Positions 21,028 through 34,200 of a DNA stretch of 64,000 nucleotides are shown piece after piece; position 1 is the stretch's first letter; every line of letters starts with the position of its first letter. Made by a program: the position numbers and the translations under genes. Origin of the DNA: Syngnathus acus (Eukaryota; Chordata; Actinopteri; Syngnathiformes; Syngnathidae); assembly GCF_901709675.1 (NCBI RefSeq), contig NC_051097.1, forward strand, positions 9,218,039-9,282,038. Reading direction: 5' to 3'. A model generated the notes under the pieces. It was not told the origin of the DNA and made no database searches. It saw only the letters and a program-made list of their open reading frames with translations.

Positions 21028-24000
21028 TGTCGTGGGTGCTGCTGTGGGGGAGAAATACGCGCACGCACACACAAACACAGAAGCGTTGGTGTGGCGCTAT
21101 TGTCTGGTAACCGAGGCAAGTTGTGGCATGAAACGCGAGGAGGGTCTCGTTTGGTTGCGATGAAAACGATTCAATGCGTAAAAACCGCTTTCGGCATTCG
21201 CGTGGAAGATTTTTTCAAAATGATTGCTTGTGTTGGTATTTAAGAAGACACCTGTCTCTCCATCAGCAACAGTGGATGCGTGCCCTAAAAAACACGCCCT
21301 GTAAACATTTATAGTGTTTAGACTGACGTGCGCCTTATATGCGTGAAAACCTCATGTACGTTTGTCGCCTTTTTTTTTTTTTACACAACAAATGCAGATT
21401 AAGAAATAGAATGTGATTCTTTTCCCCGCCCCCCAAGACTATAGAGGCTACCCCCCTTCTCTCCCCTTTCCACAAACACAGCCCCCCTTTGTGGACTCAA
21501 GGCGCAGTTGATGCCTCTCGGATCACTCAATGGCTGAAATCTCACGCTTGTTAAGATGAATCCATGAGACGTAACCTTGGAATTCATTCAGGGCATCACC
21601 CTCGTTTGCAGTTTCACAGCTTCAAGTGTTTGGGTGGTTCTTTATTCAAGAGCTGATTAGAATGTGGAGGAACGGCATCCTCTTGATTGGATTTTCACAT
21701 TTGTGACGCACATGTGTTTTCCCACGATGATGCCAATTTATGCATTGTATTGCCTCAGGATTTTGTCTTTAGGAGATGATAAAAGTTGCTAATTATAATG
21801 ATGTAGCCTATTAGCAGCACCCTGAAAAGCAAAAGTAAATAATTGCACTGAATAAGATGTTTTGGAGGAAAGAAAATAAAATAAAAATACGGTGACATTT
21901 CCCCACACTTAAAAATGAATTTCTTATTAATTTGAAAAATATTGCAGAATTATTGTAGCAATAGCGATTTTAGGCTACAACATTGGGTTTCTTAAAACAG
22001 CAGACGTTGTAGTGAGACTGCAAGAAGGAGTGACTTTTGACCTCACAGAGGCTGGTTATTGATCACACACACATTTTATTACACACACACACATAAGCGC
22101 ACAAAAATGATTTAGTGATAGCGGGTATTTGATTACCTCTCCGGGTGCGCTTAGGGGTGGGCAGAGCGATTTGGGCAGTGGAGTTTTGATGATTGGGTCG
22201 TAGATCTGTCAGTGATCCCTCAAGGGATTGATGGACCGTAAAGGTGAGGTACAAATCCCCCCCACCTCGGTTATTTTACGAGAGGAAGGAAGAACACATT
22301 AGGATTTTTTTGTCCTGTTTGAGAAGACAGCAAAAAGTTTTTATCTCTTGCGGTGGTTGTGTTGAGAGTTTGATTGATCTTCCTGATATCAGTTCCAGGG
22401 CAGATTGTGGAAAAATCCGTTTCCACTGAAGAAGGACATAAATAACTGGAGTTAAGGAGTGCTTGAGGAAATGCACCCCGCCCGGCTCGCACATTTTTAT
22501 TTTATTCAGATATTATGCAGAGTTACCTGCAGCTGTTTATCAGTAATCATTTTGGCTATGCAGGACAATCCTCTTCGGATTTTTTTGACTGCACATGCCA
22601 CAAAGTTTGAGTTTCTCTCCTTTCTGGAGTTGGACTAATTAAAACGAAAACACGGTTGGCTCTTTTGCATTTTTCAGAAGTGGTTGAATCTTGATTTGCA
22701 CAGACATGCGGAAATCACGAAAAATGTCTGCTTGGGGAGTCAGCGCTTTACAAAAACACAAACTTTTTTTTTTTTTTGGGCTTATGGCGTGAGAAAAGGC
22801 AGAACACTCAAACATGAATCAAGCTCAGAGAAGCACAGGGGAGGAATGAAAGATTCTATTTATAGCGGCAAAGATGCTCCATTGGCAAGAGAGGCAGCCA
22901 TGGGACAGTTCTATCTGCGTAAGAGTGTGTGAAGTGCAAATGAGGAGTGCAAAAGGGCTTGTGGACATTTCTTTCATGTGGAATTATTTCATGTTCAATG
23001 TATAGTCTGCAGAAGAAAATATCTCTGTCTCACAAGCTAGCTTTATTTTTAGCGCTGGTTAGATTAGCCAGTGGTGGTTTTACACAGGCGCTATTTTCAA
23101 TTTGGGGTTGTACACAACAGTCAACAAGTAGGCAGAGATGCATGGACAGCTAAAAATAAATAAATAAATAAATAACTATATCTCCATTTGATTAATGTTA
23201 TTTATTTATTTATTTTAATATATTATTATTTTTTTTAGATTTCAGTTCTATATTTCACAGTGACTTCTTGCCAAATCTCGCTCATGGAGAGGTACGGTGC
23301 CGTTTGGACAAAATCATCGCAGCTTGGCTGAGCCAAGAGGACGAAGCTGATGAAACGTGACAGGGTCTGGAGCCTGTGAGTTTGATGAGCTCACCTTTGG
23401 CGGCGACTGTCTGAGCACCTTTCAGCCCCAGCAATTTCAAGAAAAAGGGCTCTCACTTCGAATCCCGGTGATGTCCCGAAGCTTCGTCGAGGCGTAGAAG
23501 AAATATATCAATGTGGTGAAGAGCCACGTTCATACTTAGAAACAACTTGGTCTTGCTTTTCCAACTGTGAATTCATTTTGACATAAAAAAGTAATATTTT
23601 AATAAATATTTTATTTAATATTTTTATATTATGTTATGTAATGTTATGTTATGTTATGTTATGTTATGTTATGTTATGTTATTTTATTTTATTTTATTTT
23701 ATTTTATTTTATTTTATGTTATATTATATTATATTATATTATATTATATTATATTATATTATAGAATTTAGGTAGATTCAAATTAGGTTGTGCAAAATTT
23801 TCCCAAAGCAGAAGAGGCACTCCTACTCCTACCTTGCCGTAATCCAAACGGACAGTGAGCCACCAGAGGCCGATTACGCCGTTGAAGTGCGCCGAGACGG
23901 ATCCAATGAATGTTTTCCAAGAATTTGCAGAGTGCAGTTCAATTTACACGAGACGAATGCTTAATGTTTTAGCCAACCGGCTCGAAAGAAATGACACCTG

Positions 24001-25185
24001 GTTCACATATCATACGGCGATGTCTCAAATGTGTGATGTTTTGTCACTGCCAGTGTTTGGTAGACTGACATCAGCAGATGTTTGTGTCCTCGATGTTTCA
24101 TTTGGCTGAATGAGACATCGGGACAGATGCAAGAGTGACGGTCAGATTGCTGCCGCCATCCAGTGTCAGCGCGAGATTGCTGATTTTAGTTTTGCAATGA
24201 GAAAGGACAAGCGCTTAGGGACTGATTAAGGCTCATCATCATCACCGCTGTGTCTTGCCTGCATCTAATGACTCAATTTAGGAGGGGGGAGGGGGGTTGC
24301 ATTAGTGTGTTGTATATTGTTTGTGACTAAATAGTGTTCAACAACACAGAGGAAGGCTTGTGTATATTTTTTGATCATTTATTCGTGGCAAAAAGATTTA
24401 AGTTGTGTTTTAAGGAGAAAATGGTCGTCAAGAAAATTCAAGCATAAGCAGAAAGAGCAACACTTTCCTTTCTAAGTAGGTTAGCAACAAACCTCGTACT
24501 CTTAAAAAGAAGCTCGAAAAATATCTCTGACAGGCATTACATAATTCCTTTGGCTGCGGGAATGCAAATGAAACAATGCCGGGATGACACTTTTGAGTAT
24601 TTTTTCTTTTCTGCTTAGGCTACTTATGTGTGCTAATGTTTTCATGCGTTGTTTGTAAATACGGAGAGAGAAAAAAACAGTTCAGCTCGGTTTCTATTGT
24701 CATTTTTCAGGTTCCATATTTCAACAAACGAAGTAATTTCCAAAATATGTCTGTTTGCTACAGATAAAGTCACCCCCCCTTAGTGGAGTTTATTCCCTTT
24801 TTTTTTAGGATGGGGGTCCTCATCCTATCATGAGAAGTGACCCACGTTGATGACCCCGTGGGTCAACTCAGGCACGGTTGCGAGACGACATCTCGCAGCT
24901 GTTGAGAATCCCCCAGAAGGAAATGAGTTGAGTTGAAAGGACATTTGAGCTGCTCTGTTTGTTCTTTTGTGCCAATGGGGCCAAGGAGAAGCGGCTCAAA
25001 TGTTAGCGCGCAGATGTTTGGGTAGAATGTTCCAAGGTCACCACCGTTCGTATCTGTTTACATTTCATAGACACAATAATGTGCAAATCAATCAAATCAG
25101 ATTTTCGACTCCTAATAAAATAAACTTACTGGTGAATATCTGACTGGGTTATAAGATTAGCATTGACATGTGATGTCTTTTTCAG
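21028..25185 (+). other. plppr1 intron 1, no gene seen
   Basis: Putative 4.2-kb first intron: AT-rich, with (AAAT)n near 23157-23175 and the three-phase pentanucleotide array at 23628-23763. No conserved coding segment recognised. Confidence 0.5.
23628..23763. repeat. three-block pentanucleotide microsatellite
   Basis: Successive arrays of TTATG (about 23628-23682), TTATT (to about 23719) and TTATA (to 23763), differing only at the fifth base. The first unit is the reverse complement of the CATAA arrays at 40.4-40.6 kb. Confidence 0.92.
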
Positions 25186-25292
25186 AGTGAGGTGAATCCT
25201 GAGAGGAGAGGTCTCCAGGAGGGGGAGACAAGATGGCGTCCAACCACATCCTACGTAGCTACTCCATCATTCCATGTTTCATCTTTGTGGAG
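25186..25292 (+). CDS. plppr1: plppr1 coding exon 1
   Basis: The acceptor TTTTTCAG ends at 25185 (or AG two bases later); 47 nt of 5' UTR precede ATG at 25233 (A at -3, G at +4). Encodes MASNHILRSYSIIPCFIFVE; donor GTGAGA at 25293, phase 0. Confidence 0.95.
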
Positions 25293-28200
25293 GTGAGAAG
25301 TTGCCCCAAGTGCCGACGATGAAAATCTAGGAAGGAATTTTGCGTGAGATATTTTAACCATTAGCAAAATGACCTTGTCTGGTAGATTTTAAAAGTCTAA
25401 GTGGAGCGTGAAGTGTCGGGAAGCAAAACGCGTGTGCCATCTTCCATATTTAATTACCTTGTAGCCGACGGTCTTAAATCAGCACCAAATAGTACTTACA
25501 TTCACATTTCCCGGAGAGGAATCCTCCAGAATTTAGTGTGGCATTACTATTCCAACCTGGTGCTTTCACCTCCACTGACTTGTCACTTTCGGACGGTCCT
25601 CCCTACGCATCTCGTGTGTATTTTAATTTCTCTTCTGCGCCTCAGAGCTTCACCTTGCATTCAGGGCAGCCTCATCCCTTTGCGCTTGTTATGTAAGAAT
25701 CACATGACAGATCTGCATCTCTTTTCAACTTCCCCTTACAGCAACCAAAGGATCTAAATAAAATAGATAATGTATAAAATGTACACAAAAAAATTCTGTA
25801 GCTCTGTTAAAGATGAATCTTTGACGTCTGTAGCCGTCAATGGCAGTGAATGACTTAATTTTTGTGGCCAGGTCATAAAATGTACTATATTCATTTTTTA
25901 TAGGTAATTTTGACTCGAAGTTGTTTTAATTGGATTAAACTCATTAAAAAAATGACTTATGATCGTTCTGGAGTTGTAGTGCTAAAAGACTACGTCTATA
26001 GTCGTCAATGGCAGTGAATGAGTTCATTTTTGCGGCCGGGTCACATTGACCCGTCAACATTTTTTTTGTGTATCAAAGAAACAAATTGGGGAGTTTTAAT
26101 TTTATAACATAAAATGTACTATATTCATTCTTTATAGGTAATTTTGACTCCATGTTTTAATTGGATTAAACTCGTTAAAAGAATGATTTATGATCGTTCT
26201 GGAGTTGTAGTGCTAAAAGACGAGAGTGGCGCTGTCGTTTCAATCCAATTGCAGCCAGATTGAGTCAAACTGTGTGTAACATTGTTCGGCAGCTTGCGTT
26301 GACATTAAAAAGTGAGCACAGACGCAATTGAAGCACCGTTGCCTCTATAAAATGTTGCGTTGTCGGTTTCACAGCTTGACTTCATCGTACAACAATTTGC
26401 TCAGATTGTAGCTTTCAAGTGTCTTGGCTTGAAGTCGGCGTGCGCCGTTCATTTGGACATTGCTAATCACCACGCAATTAACTCAATGAGGGTATTTGAT
26501 TGCAAGAGGGTCAATAAGTGACTGTTAATTGTGTTGATGACAACATCCGCCAATTAACATAGTGGTGGTGGGAAGGCCTGCCAAAAGCTCCAAATTATTC
26601 ACTGTTGACACGGAAATAAATACAAATATTCACATCAGACGGACAGGCGCTTAAAAAAATGGCCACTGGTTGAGTGCTTGTAAAACACACATACCAACAA
26701 GACCTTTAAATCAAAAGTCTTGGGTAATATATATTGCTCGGTGCAGTTAAAAAACAAAGAGCCCCTGCGCCGTTGTGGGTGTGAACACAGCTGACTTAAT
26801 TGGCCAACACTCGAAATGAAACCTCCACTGGAAGATTATACTCGGTGTATGTGACACAAATAGATAGAGACTGTTTTTTTTTCATGTCACATGATCAAGA
26901 CATGAAACCAGAGTGGAGCAGCTGGCTTGTAAAATTTTGCCCCAGAGGCAGTGTTGACAGTTTATGGCCGTTTGTCACAACCTTCCTTTCATGAACCTCA
27001 AGCGCATATTTGTTTCGCCAGTACCTTTTTGCTGAAAAATAATACAAGACAAAAGAGGCATAGAAATTCTAATGAGAAATGAGAATCACAAGAGAGGTGG
27101 GACGAAAGTAAGCAGGATGAGTAAGGTGTAACGAAGTGAGCTGGAAGGAAGAGGGAGTAAATTAATTAAAGGAACAGTTGTTCTGAGAAAAAGTGAAGCA
27201 GATGGAAGCTGAACCTCCCTTTGGGTGCGCTTATGTAACAATACAATTTGGATTTCCTGGGAAAGGGACAAAATAGTCATAGCTATGGTGATATCGATAT
27301 CATTAATTATCAATCACAGATATATTGACTAAAAAGGAACTGATTTCTTTTTTGCATGCATGTGGCATTCCCCTCGGTAAGCTCTGAAAATGCATTACAG
27401 CCGATAAATTATTCAAATCAACCAACGCCTACTTTGTATTTGTGTTCAGCATTCATGTTTGGAAAGTGACTAAGTTCATTTCTACTACTTGCTGTTGGTT
27501 CTAAATCAGGTCATGCATTTAGTCTGCTGATTGCATTTGACAATCCCGGAAGCAGCAGGCACACCTTGGTGTGTCTTCTTGCGTGTTGTCCTCTTGCTTG
27601 CGTGGCTTTCCACAGCTGCTTCTTCCCTTCCCTCAAGACAGGAGCTTAATTGAGGATTCGAACACTTTACACAACTTGAACACAAAAGGTGACGCAGCAC
27701 ATGTAGATGGGTAATATACATGCAACAGTACTCAAAGGGCATGCTTTCTTTATCCAGTATGAATGACTGATATTACTATGTAGCGTGTAACTATTATATT
27801 ATACTGCCCCCTGGTGGCCGAATATAAAAGTGAGGTTCCAAAGACATAAAAAAAATCTTGAAAATGTTTTATATTGAGGGAAAAAAATATAATATGCCCA
27901 TTTCAATCCTGCTCACGACCACAAACGACTTAACGCCAGTGTAGTCCGTCAAGTTTGCCCTTCAAGGTAGGCCGGCTTACTGCATTAACTTTGTAGCTTG
28001 GTTTTACGAGCGCCAGTGCCATCAGTCTGCCCTTCTCACAGTTGAGGTGGCATGACGCTGGCTGGAAGCGGAGAAGCACATATAATGGAGCCAACAAATT
28101 TCACAGAGAGGGACCCTTGTCTCGATGGGATATAAATTTGGAACATACACAGACCCGCTATAATATTAAACAGATACTTGGGAACAAAACCAGGAACTCA

Positions 28201-31200
28201 ATTTGACTCAAGTGCAGACTGAGGTTTTGTGTATAATAATTTCATATTTTACATGAGTAGGACTCTCACATAATTTCCCAATAGCACTAAATATTTAATA
28301 GCTCTGTAGCGCTGGCTAAAATAAAGGCCTCTATTAAAACATAACTCCATACTTCAGAGGTAATTTAGCGACACCAAGTGTTCGAGATCGGTATTACAGG
28401 TATTTAGCTTCTAAACTAAAATAAAAATGCAGTTTATAAAACCACAAATGACTGATGTTTCTACATGTATTTATATTTTTGCGACCTTTTCTTTTGCCCA
28501 GATCCTTCAAACACAACTTCATCACACTCCTTTGGCGAAAAAACGCAACAGATTAGTGAATGAAGAATACAAATGTGGAAAAATATTCACAGAGCCACTT
28601 AAAAAGGTTTTGATACGCTTTCCGTTTTGCATTGTAGCCTGGCTTCGTCATCGCGGGCTAAATATACCATACTTTATAAAAAGGAGCAAACATGCCTTCA
28701 GCTAAATTCTGGAAAGAGTGGGGTAAAAGAGCGGAGACAAAAGCTTCACGTTGGAGGGATGAAAAGGACGAGGGGGTGCAGTAGGAGGAGAGCGAAAGAG
28801 AGAGAGAGAGACAGAGACTCTTTCTGTGCATGTTTTGTGTGAAAAGCTGCCAGACAAGCGCAGCCGAGGAGCCGAAAGCCTCGAATTCACTTTGAACTTT
28901 TTTCACTATGAACAATTCTTAAGTCCTGCAACATGTTCTTCTTCCAGCTGGTCATCATGTCAGGTACGGTGTTGCTGGCCTACTATATGGAGTGCACGGA
29001 TCTTTTCAGCGTGCACGTGCAGGGCTTCTTCTGTAACGACGCCGAGCTGATGAAGCCGTACCCCGGGACGGAGGAGGCCAGCTTTGTACCCCCCCTCATC
29101 TTGTACTGTGTGGTAGCCGCAGCTCCAACCGCTATTGTGAGTAAAACTGCTTCAGTGAAGGAAAGCGCTGATTTAGTTTACCGCATGCATTTATCCATCC
29201 AATTTATATAGCACTTGTTCCTTTATTTTAATTTTAAAAAGCGATAGTGGATGAAACTGTGCTCTCTGCTGTCAGTTGAGGGCAAATAATGCAAATAATG
29301 AAAGCATTGAAATTCTGGACGAAAGGTGCCCGGATCAGTATTTATTCTTGCCACAAAAAGCCAAAATGCCAAAGCAATATTTTCATGCAGCGTTAATTCT
29401 TTCACGCTGGTAGAAATAAGATTTACTGAGATTACAAATTAACATCTTATAACTAATGTAGATCCATGGATGACATCAGAAAGCCTTGCTGACCATTGTA
29501 AATAAAGTCCAACTTTTCTCAAGCAGCTTGTAATGATATTTTACCTATTTGTCCCATTCAAATGCCTTGAAAAAAAAGTGACATGGCTCTGCCGATAGGT
29601 GTCAGTGTTGCTCCTTGCTGTCACTTTTGTTGATTCCAATTAGACTATTAGCTTATTCATCATAATGTCGTATTGGGTTAAACACAAGTTAAGATAGGCC
29701 TGATCAACTAATGACTCTGTCATATCCAAAAAACAAAATCTAAAAATGATATGGTAATTTATTGGCATCTGTTTTTAAACATGTATCAAATTCAGCTGCA
29801 TGCAATTTGTCATCAGGCCTTCCACTCTAATAGGATGCCAACAATCGGCTCTCTAGTCATGTTATATTTAGCATCTCTATCTGATGCATTTGGATTAGTT
29901 TTTCCCTCTTCCCTCTAATTTCATTTTTCCTTTGAATATTTCCATAAACGTATTCCTAACCGTATAAATCCTTTTAGCTGCTTGTCCCTGGTCATGCTTC
30001 ATCTCAGTGACGTGCTGCGTCAGCTTCGGTTTAACACTCCTCATCACTTCCCGTTTTACCTTGTACACACGTGTATTTTTTTTCACCTTTTTTTTAATTG
30101 TGCCCTCCGAGAGTGCTTTGTCAGGTGTTACAGTTGACTCCGCAAATTGTTCCTAAGTCTTCTCATGTGTAAAAAAGTGCACGAGCAGCCAATCAAAATT
30201 AATGATGTTAAGGCTGGGAAGTTGGCCAATTAACATGTAACCTGTTTCTTTTCTGAAGGAAGAACCCCCACCATGTATTTAAATATTTATATATCAATTT
30301 ATATAATTTAAATTTGATTTATTTCAGAAAAAAGTAATTCCAGTACTCATTCGCACCACTAGAGGGCAGTATTTCTCATTTCTTTTCCCTGGACAAGGGC
30401 AGTTGTCCTTGTGCTGCTTTCCAAAATTTCAACGACTGACTGGCCTGGCATACACAATTCCAGGATTTTCACTAAATTGAGATATATTTGAAGCACTTTG
30501 TGAATTGTAAATCGCAACGAGTGGCCCGACATTAACCCCGAATTAGATTCAGAGCTATTCTGTTGAAGTACCTGATCAATTACTGCTCTTGCTAACTAGC
30601 CATAAATCAATTTCAATTGGAGTAGTTTGAATAATGTATGAATGTATGTTAAAAATTGGTATTGGAAGAGAGATTAGAACTTTTAAAAGCCCATGAGGTT
30701 GAAAAAGTGGTTAGTGTCGCTGTGTTTGTTTTCATTTAAAAGCAGACCGATTACAATTAGCGGCACAGTGCGATAGCCATTGGCAATTGAATATTGAAAT
30801 TCATATTGTTCAAAGTTGGGGAAAGTGGGTTTCAAAGACAACAAGATGAAATTCTAAAGAAATCACTCTGCAAAATGAGAGAGCGAGAAAAAATGTGCCT
30901 TACTGCATAACTGATTTATGTCTTGAGTTATTTGTTTCCTCCTTGAAGGGAGGCATATTTGTTTCACTGTTTGGGCATTAGCTTGCTCGAAGAGAAGATT
31001 ATGCAAAAACGCTGCGGTGCAAGAAAACAAATAGAGCTCGGAATTGATCGGTGGCATCGGCGGATACCGAAATCATTTTATGCCTTGATCATTTTGAATT
31101 GAATTCCACTTTTGTTTTTTTGGACGCTAGCCCTGCAAAGGCTAAGTTAAGGATGGATGATATTTGCGTGGTACAGTTCAGCTGATTTGTTTGGTGGTCA

Positions 31201-34200
31201 CAAAAAATTTGCTATTTGGCAGCATCTTATGATGGAATAGAAAGGCAACATTCATCAGTTGTGGTTTTTCCTCCGTGCCATACTTAGCTTGTGACTAAGG
31301 TGACAGACACGCAAAGACTCAGCCTGAATATGGTGGGCAGTTGCGATCCGTCATTTGAATTTCACAGGTGATGCGTTTTATGGACTCGCAAGGATATTGC
31401 GACCCTGCGCTTCCCTTAATTACTCTGCCAATGTTATTAAGATACATGAAGCTGCTGCTGCTTCCATTCTGTGTCAGGGAAGAATGCGAATGAGTCACTT
31501 GGTTTAATTCTGTGTGCCATGCAAAATTTGTTCAGACCCACATTTCTGTTTTTAGGATAAACACCTATTAGGGGTATTCAGGAGATGTAAAGCGATTACA
31601 GTCTATGTTTATGCCATGATGCATTTTATGGCTGCATAATGGTTGCCAGGCGTGAGGGCACTTAGATTTAGTCTTCTTCATAATGATGACTATAGATGGG
31701 ATATAAATCTCCCCAAAGTCTTCCACGTATCAGTGTAAAACACTCTGTTGGTCTTAAAATTTAATTTCTTTAATTAGGTTACAAATGAAGATGTTTTTCC
31801 AGCTGTTTTCAGTGTTCCAATTGGAGAATTAGGTGTAATTGCAGATCCATGACAGTAGATGGCGTAGCACATTCATTGTCAGAGTTTAAAAAGGAATTAT
31901 TCACAGATTTATGGTCATTTTGGGGGGGGATAAAATGGAAAGAAAAAAAAAGAACCAAAAAAATACCCTTGGTCAGAGTACAGTAGTATTTCTGTTTAAA
32001 ACCGCAAACAAACATGGGGCAAAATTCCTTGGAGTTTGCTGCGTTCAAGAAAAACATTCACGAAGGACATTGTGAGGGTCAGAGCAGAGTCTGTTATGAA
32101 CACAAACACACAGCAGCTTGCCTCACTGTAGGAATTTCATTTAGTGTGTCCAGCAGCAGTTTTTCCATCAGAGGTAATGAAATGTCACCGCTGTAATAGA
32201 GCCGAGCAAAGACCGCATTGAGAAACACTGCTTGTGTACACAAGAGCCACCCACGGGCTCAATGTTATCTCCCGTTATTATTACAACAGGTCTCTTTTTT
32301 CCTTTTGTGTGTCTGTAGATTTTCGTCGGCGAGCTGTCCATGTACGCCATGAAATCGACAAGGGAATCTCTCCTGTCTCAGGAGAAAACCATCGTAACTG
32401 GCGACTGTTGTTACCTCAATCCTCTTATTCGCCGCGTCATACGCTTCATCGGTAAATACGTCATATTTTTTCCAAAATTAACATTAGCTAAGCAATATTT
32501 CAAGAAGCGCGGTGATCAAGCAAGTCAAATTTCCACGACCTTTGCGTGCATGATGAGATGAGGCATTTGTCCAAGACGGCACAAAGCCAGTCGATGCAGT
32601 GATGGATTCGATACCAGCCGCAAACTAAATAAAATCTTTAATGGCCGCCTTTTACAAGCCTTCTTTGGAAAATGTTCATTGGAGTTCACTTTGCTTCTCG
32701 CAATTAAATTGCAGCACATATTTTAGCTGCGTCTTTTTCTTGACCTAAATAAGTGTTTGAGTATTTTTTTATACTTAAATTAGAAAAGTGACATTTTCCC
32801 CTGTTTGGACAAAGCACTACAACAGCTGCCCCCTGTTGCAGATGAGAATACAAAGCACAGTCATTTCATGCCTATGCAAGCCAGATAGCTAATCAGCAGC
32901 CATATTTCACAGTGAAATCAATGCAGACGCTGCTAAGATTGATTGGGCTGCAAATGTCCATGCAAATATGCACATTAAGCAAATATTTGTAGCTTTGTTG
33001 CCATGCAACTCAAACTTTTGTTTGCCTGAGTTTGGAGGAGATAAAAATGGATTTTGCAAACAAAGTACAGGGACAATGAAAAACACAAACTCAGCCAAGT
33101 TCAGCAAATGGAAGTGACACTGAAACAGTGACCTAAATACAAGCCAGGTGATGAGTTAACAAGTTACACTTGGACAAGGCACGAGTGACTGGGCGGAGCT
33201 TATTGCGCTTGATACAAAACAACAGGTAGATAAGAACAGGTGGAAACAAAAACAAACTAATGTGCAAGTCAAGCCATGAGGGAAAAACACACACAAAGAA
33301 ACCAAAATTGACAAAACAAAATCAAATTATGAAAAAAAAAGTCAACAAAACATGGCAGATCAATTTTAATTACCTAGAAAAGAAACAACACAGCAACAAG
33401 ACGGATGTGACAAATTTCCCAAAGTGCAAACGTGCGTGCAACAAAAACAATACGAAATGAACCAACTCCAACCAAAATATATAATTTAACAACCCATCCT
33501 CTTCTTGCTAATGCGTCCTCTAATAACAACAACAAATAAAAATGGCTGTCATCAATCGGCTTCCCGTTACATCCTGGTACCGCGTCTACATTTATTCGAG
33601 TGTATATCATTCGAGTTATTACTTTAATTAAGTAAAGGTGTTGAAATAGTTTTCCGCAGTGTAAATCATGATTTTGGCTCGGGCGCAGAAACCACAGCCC
33701 AAATTTCACACTAAACTCATATTTGCTATTACGTAATACCGCGTGGTGTTTTTTTTTGCAGGCTTGTATCATCCCAAATTTTCACATTGTTATTCTTTAT
33801 GCATCCATAGGTGTGTTTGCATTCGGACTCTTTGCCACAGACATCTTCGTCAATGCCGGCCAGGTGGTCACGGGTGGCCTCTCGCCGTACTTTCTGACAG
33901 TGTGCAAACCGAACTACACCGGCACCGAGTGCCGTTTGAACCACCAGTTTATCAATAATGGCAACGTCTGTAGCGGCAATCCCATCATTATCGGGAACGC
34001 CCGGCGATCTTTTCCGTCCAAAGACGCCTCGCTGAGTGTTTACTCTGCTGTTTACCTGACGGTGAGTTTTGATGATGTCATTGTGTCCATTTTAAATACC
34101 GCCAGTTCAAAGTGAATGATAGATTCAAAGTATTAGGAACAACTCATTTCACACCCAACCACAATTTTTGTCACAGGAGCACAGGCAGGGATTTTGGGAG

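Larger units (their letters stand above)
25293..28947 (+). other. plppr1 intron 2
   Basis: Besides the 25.8-26.2 kb duplication it holds a CTCF-like motif (27804-27820) and a GA run (28796-28812). No nested gene recognised. Confidence 0.5.

Noticed and set aside
28658-28915. Ser/Leu-rich minus-strand frames near 28.8 kb
   Set aside because: Produced by a GA/TC simple repeat in a plppr1 intron.
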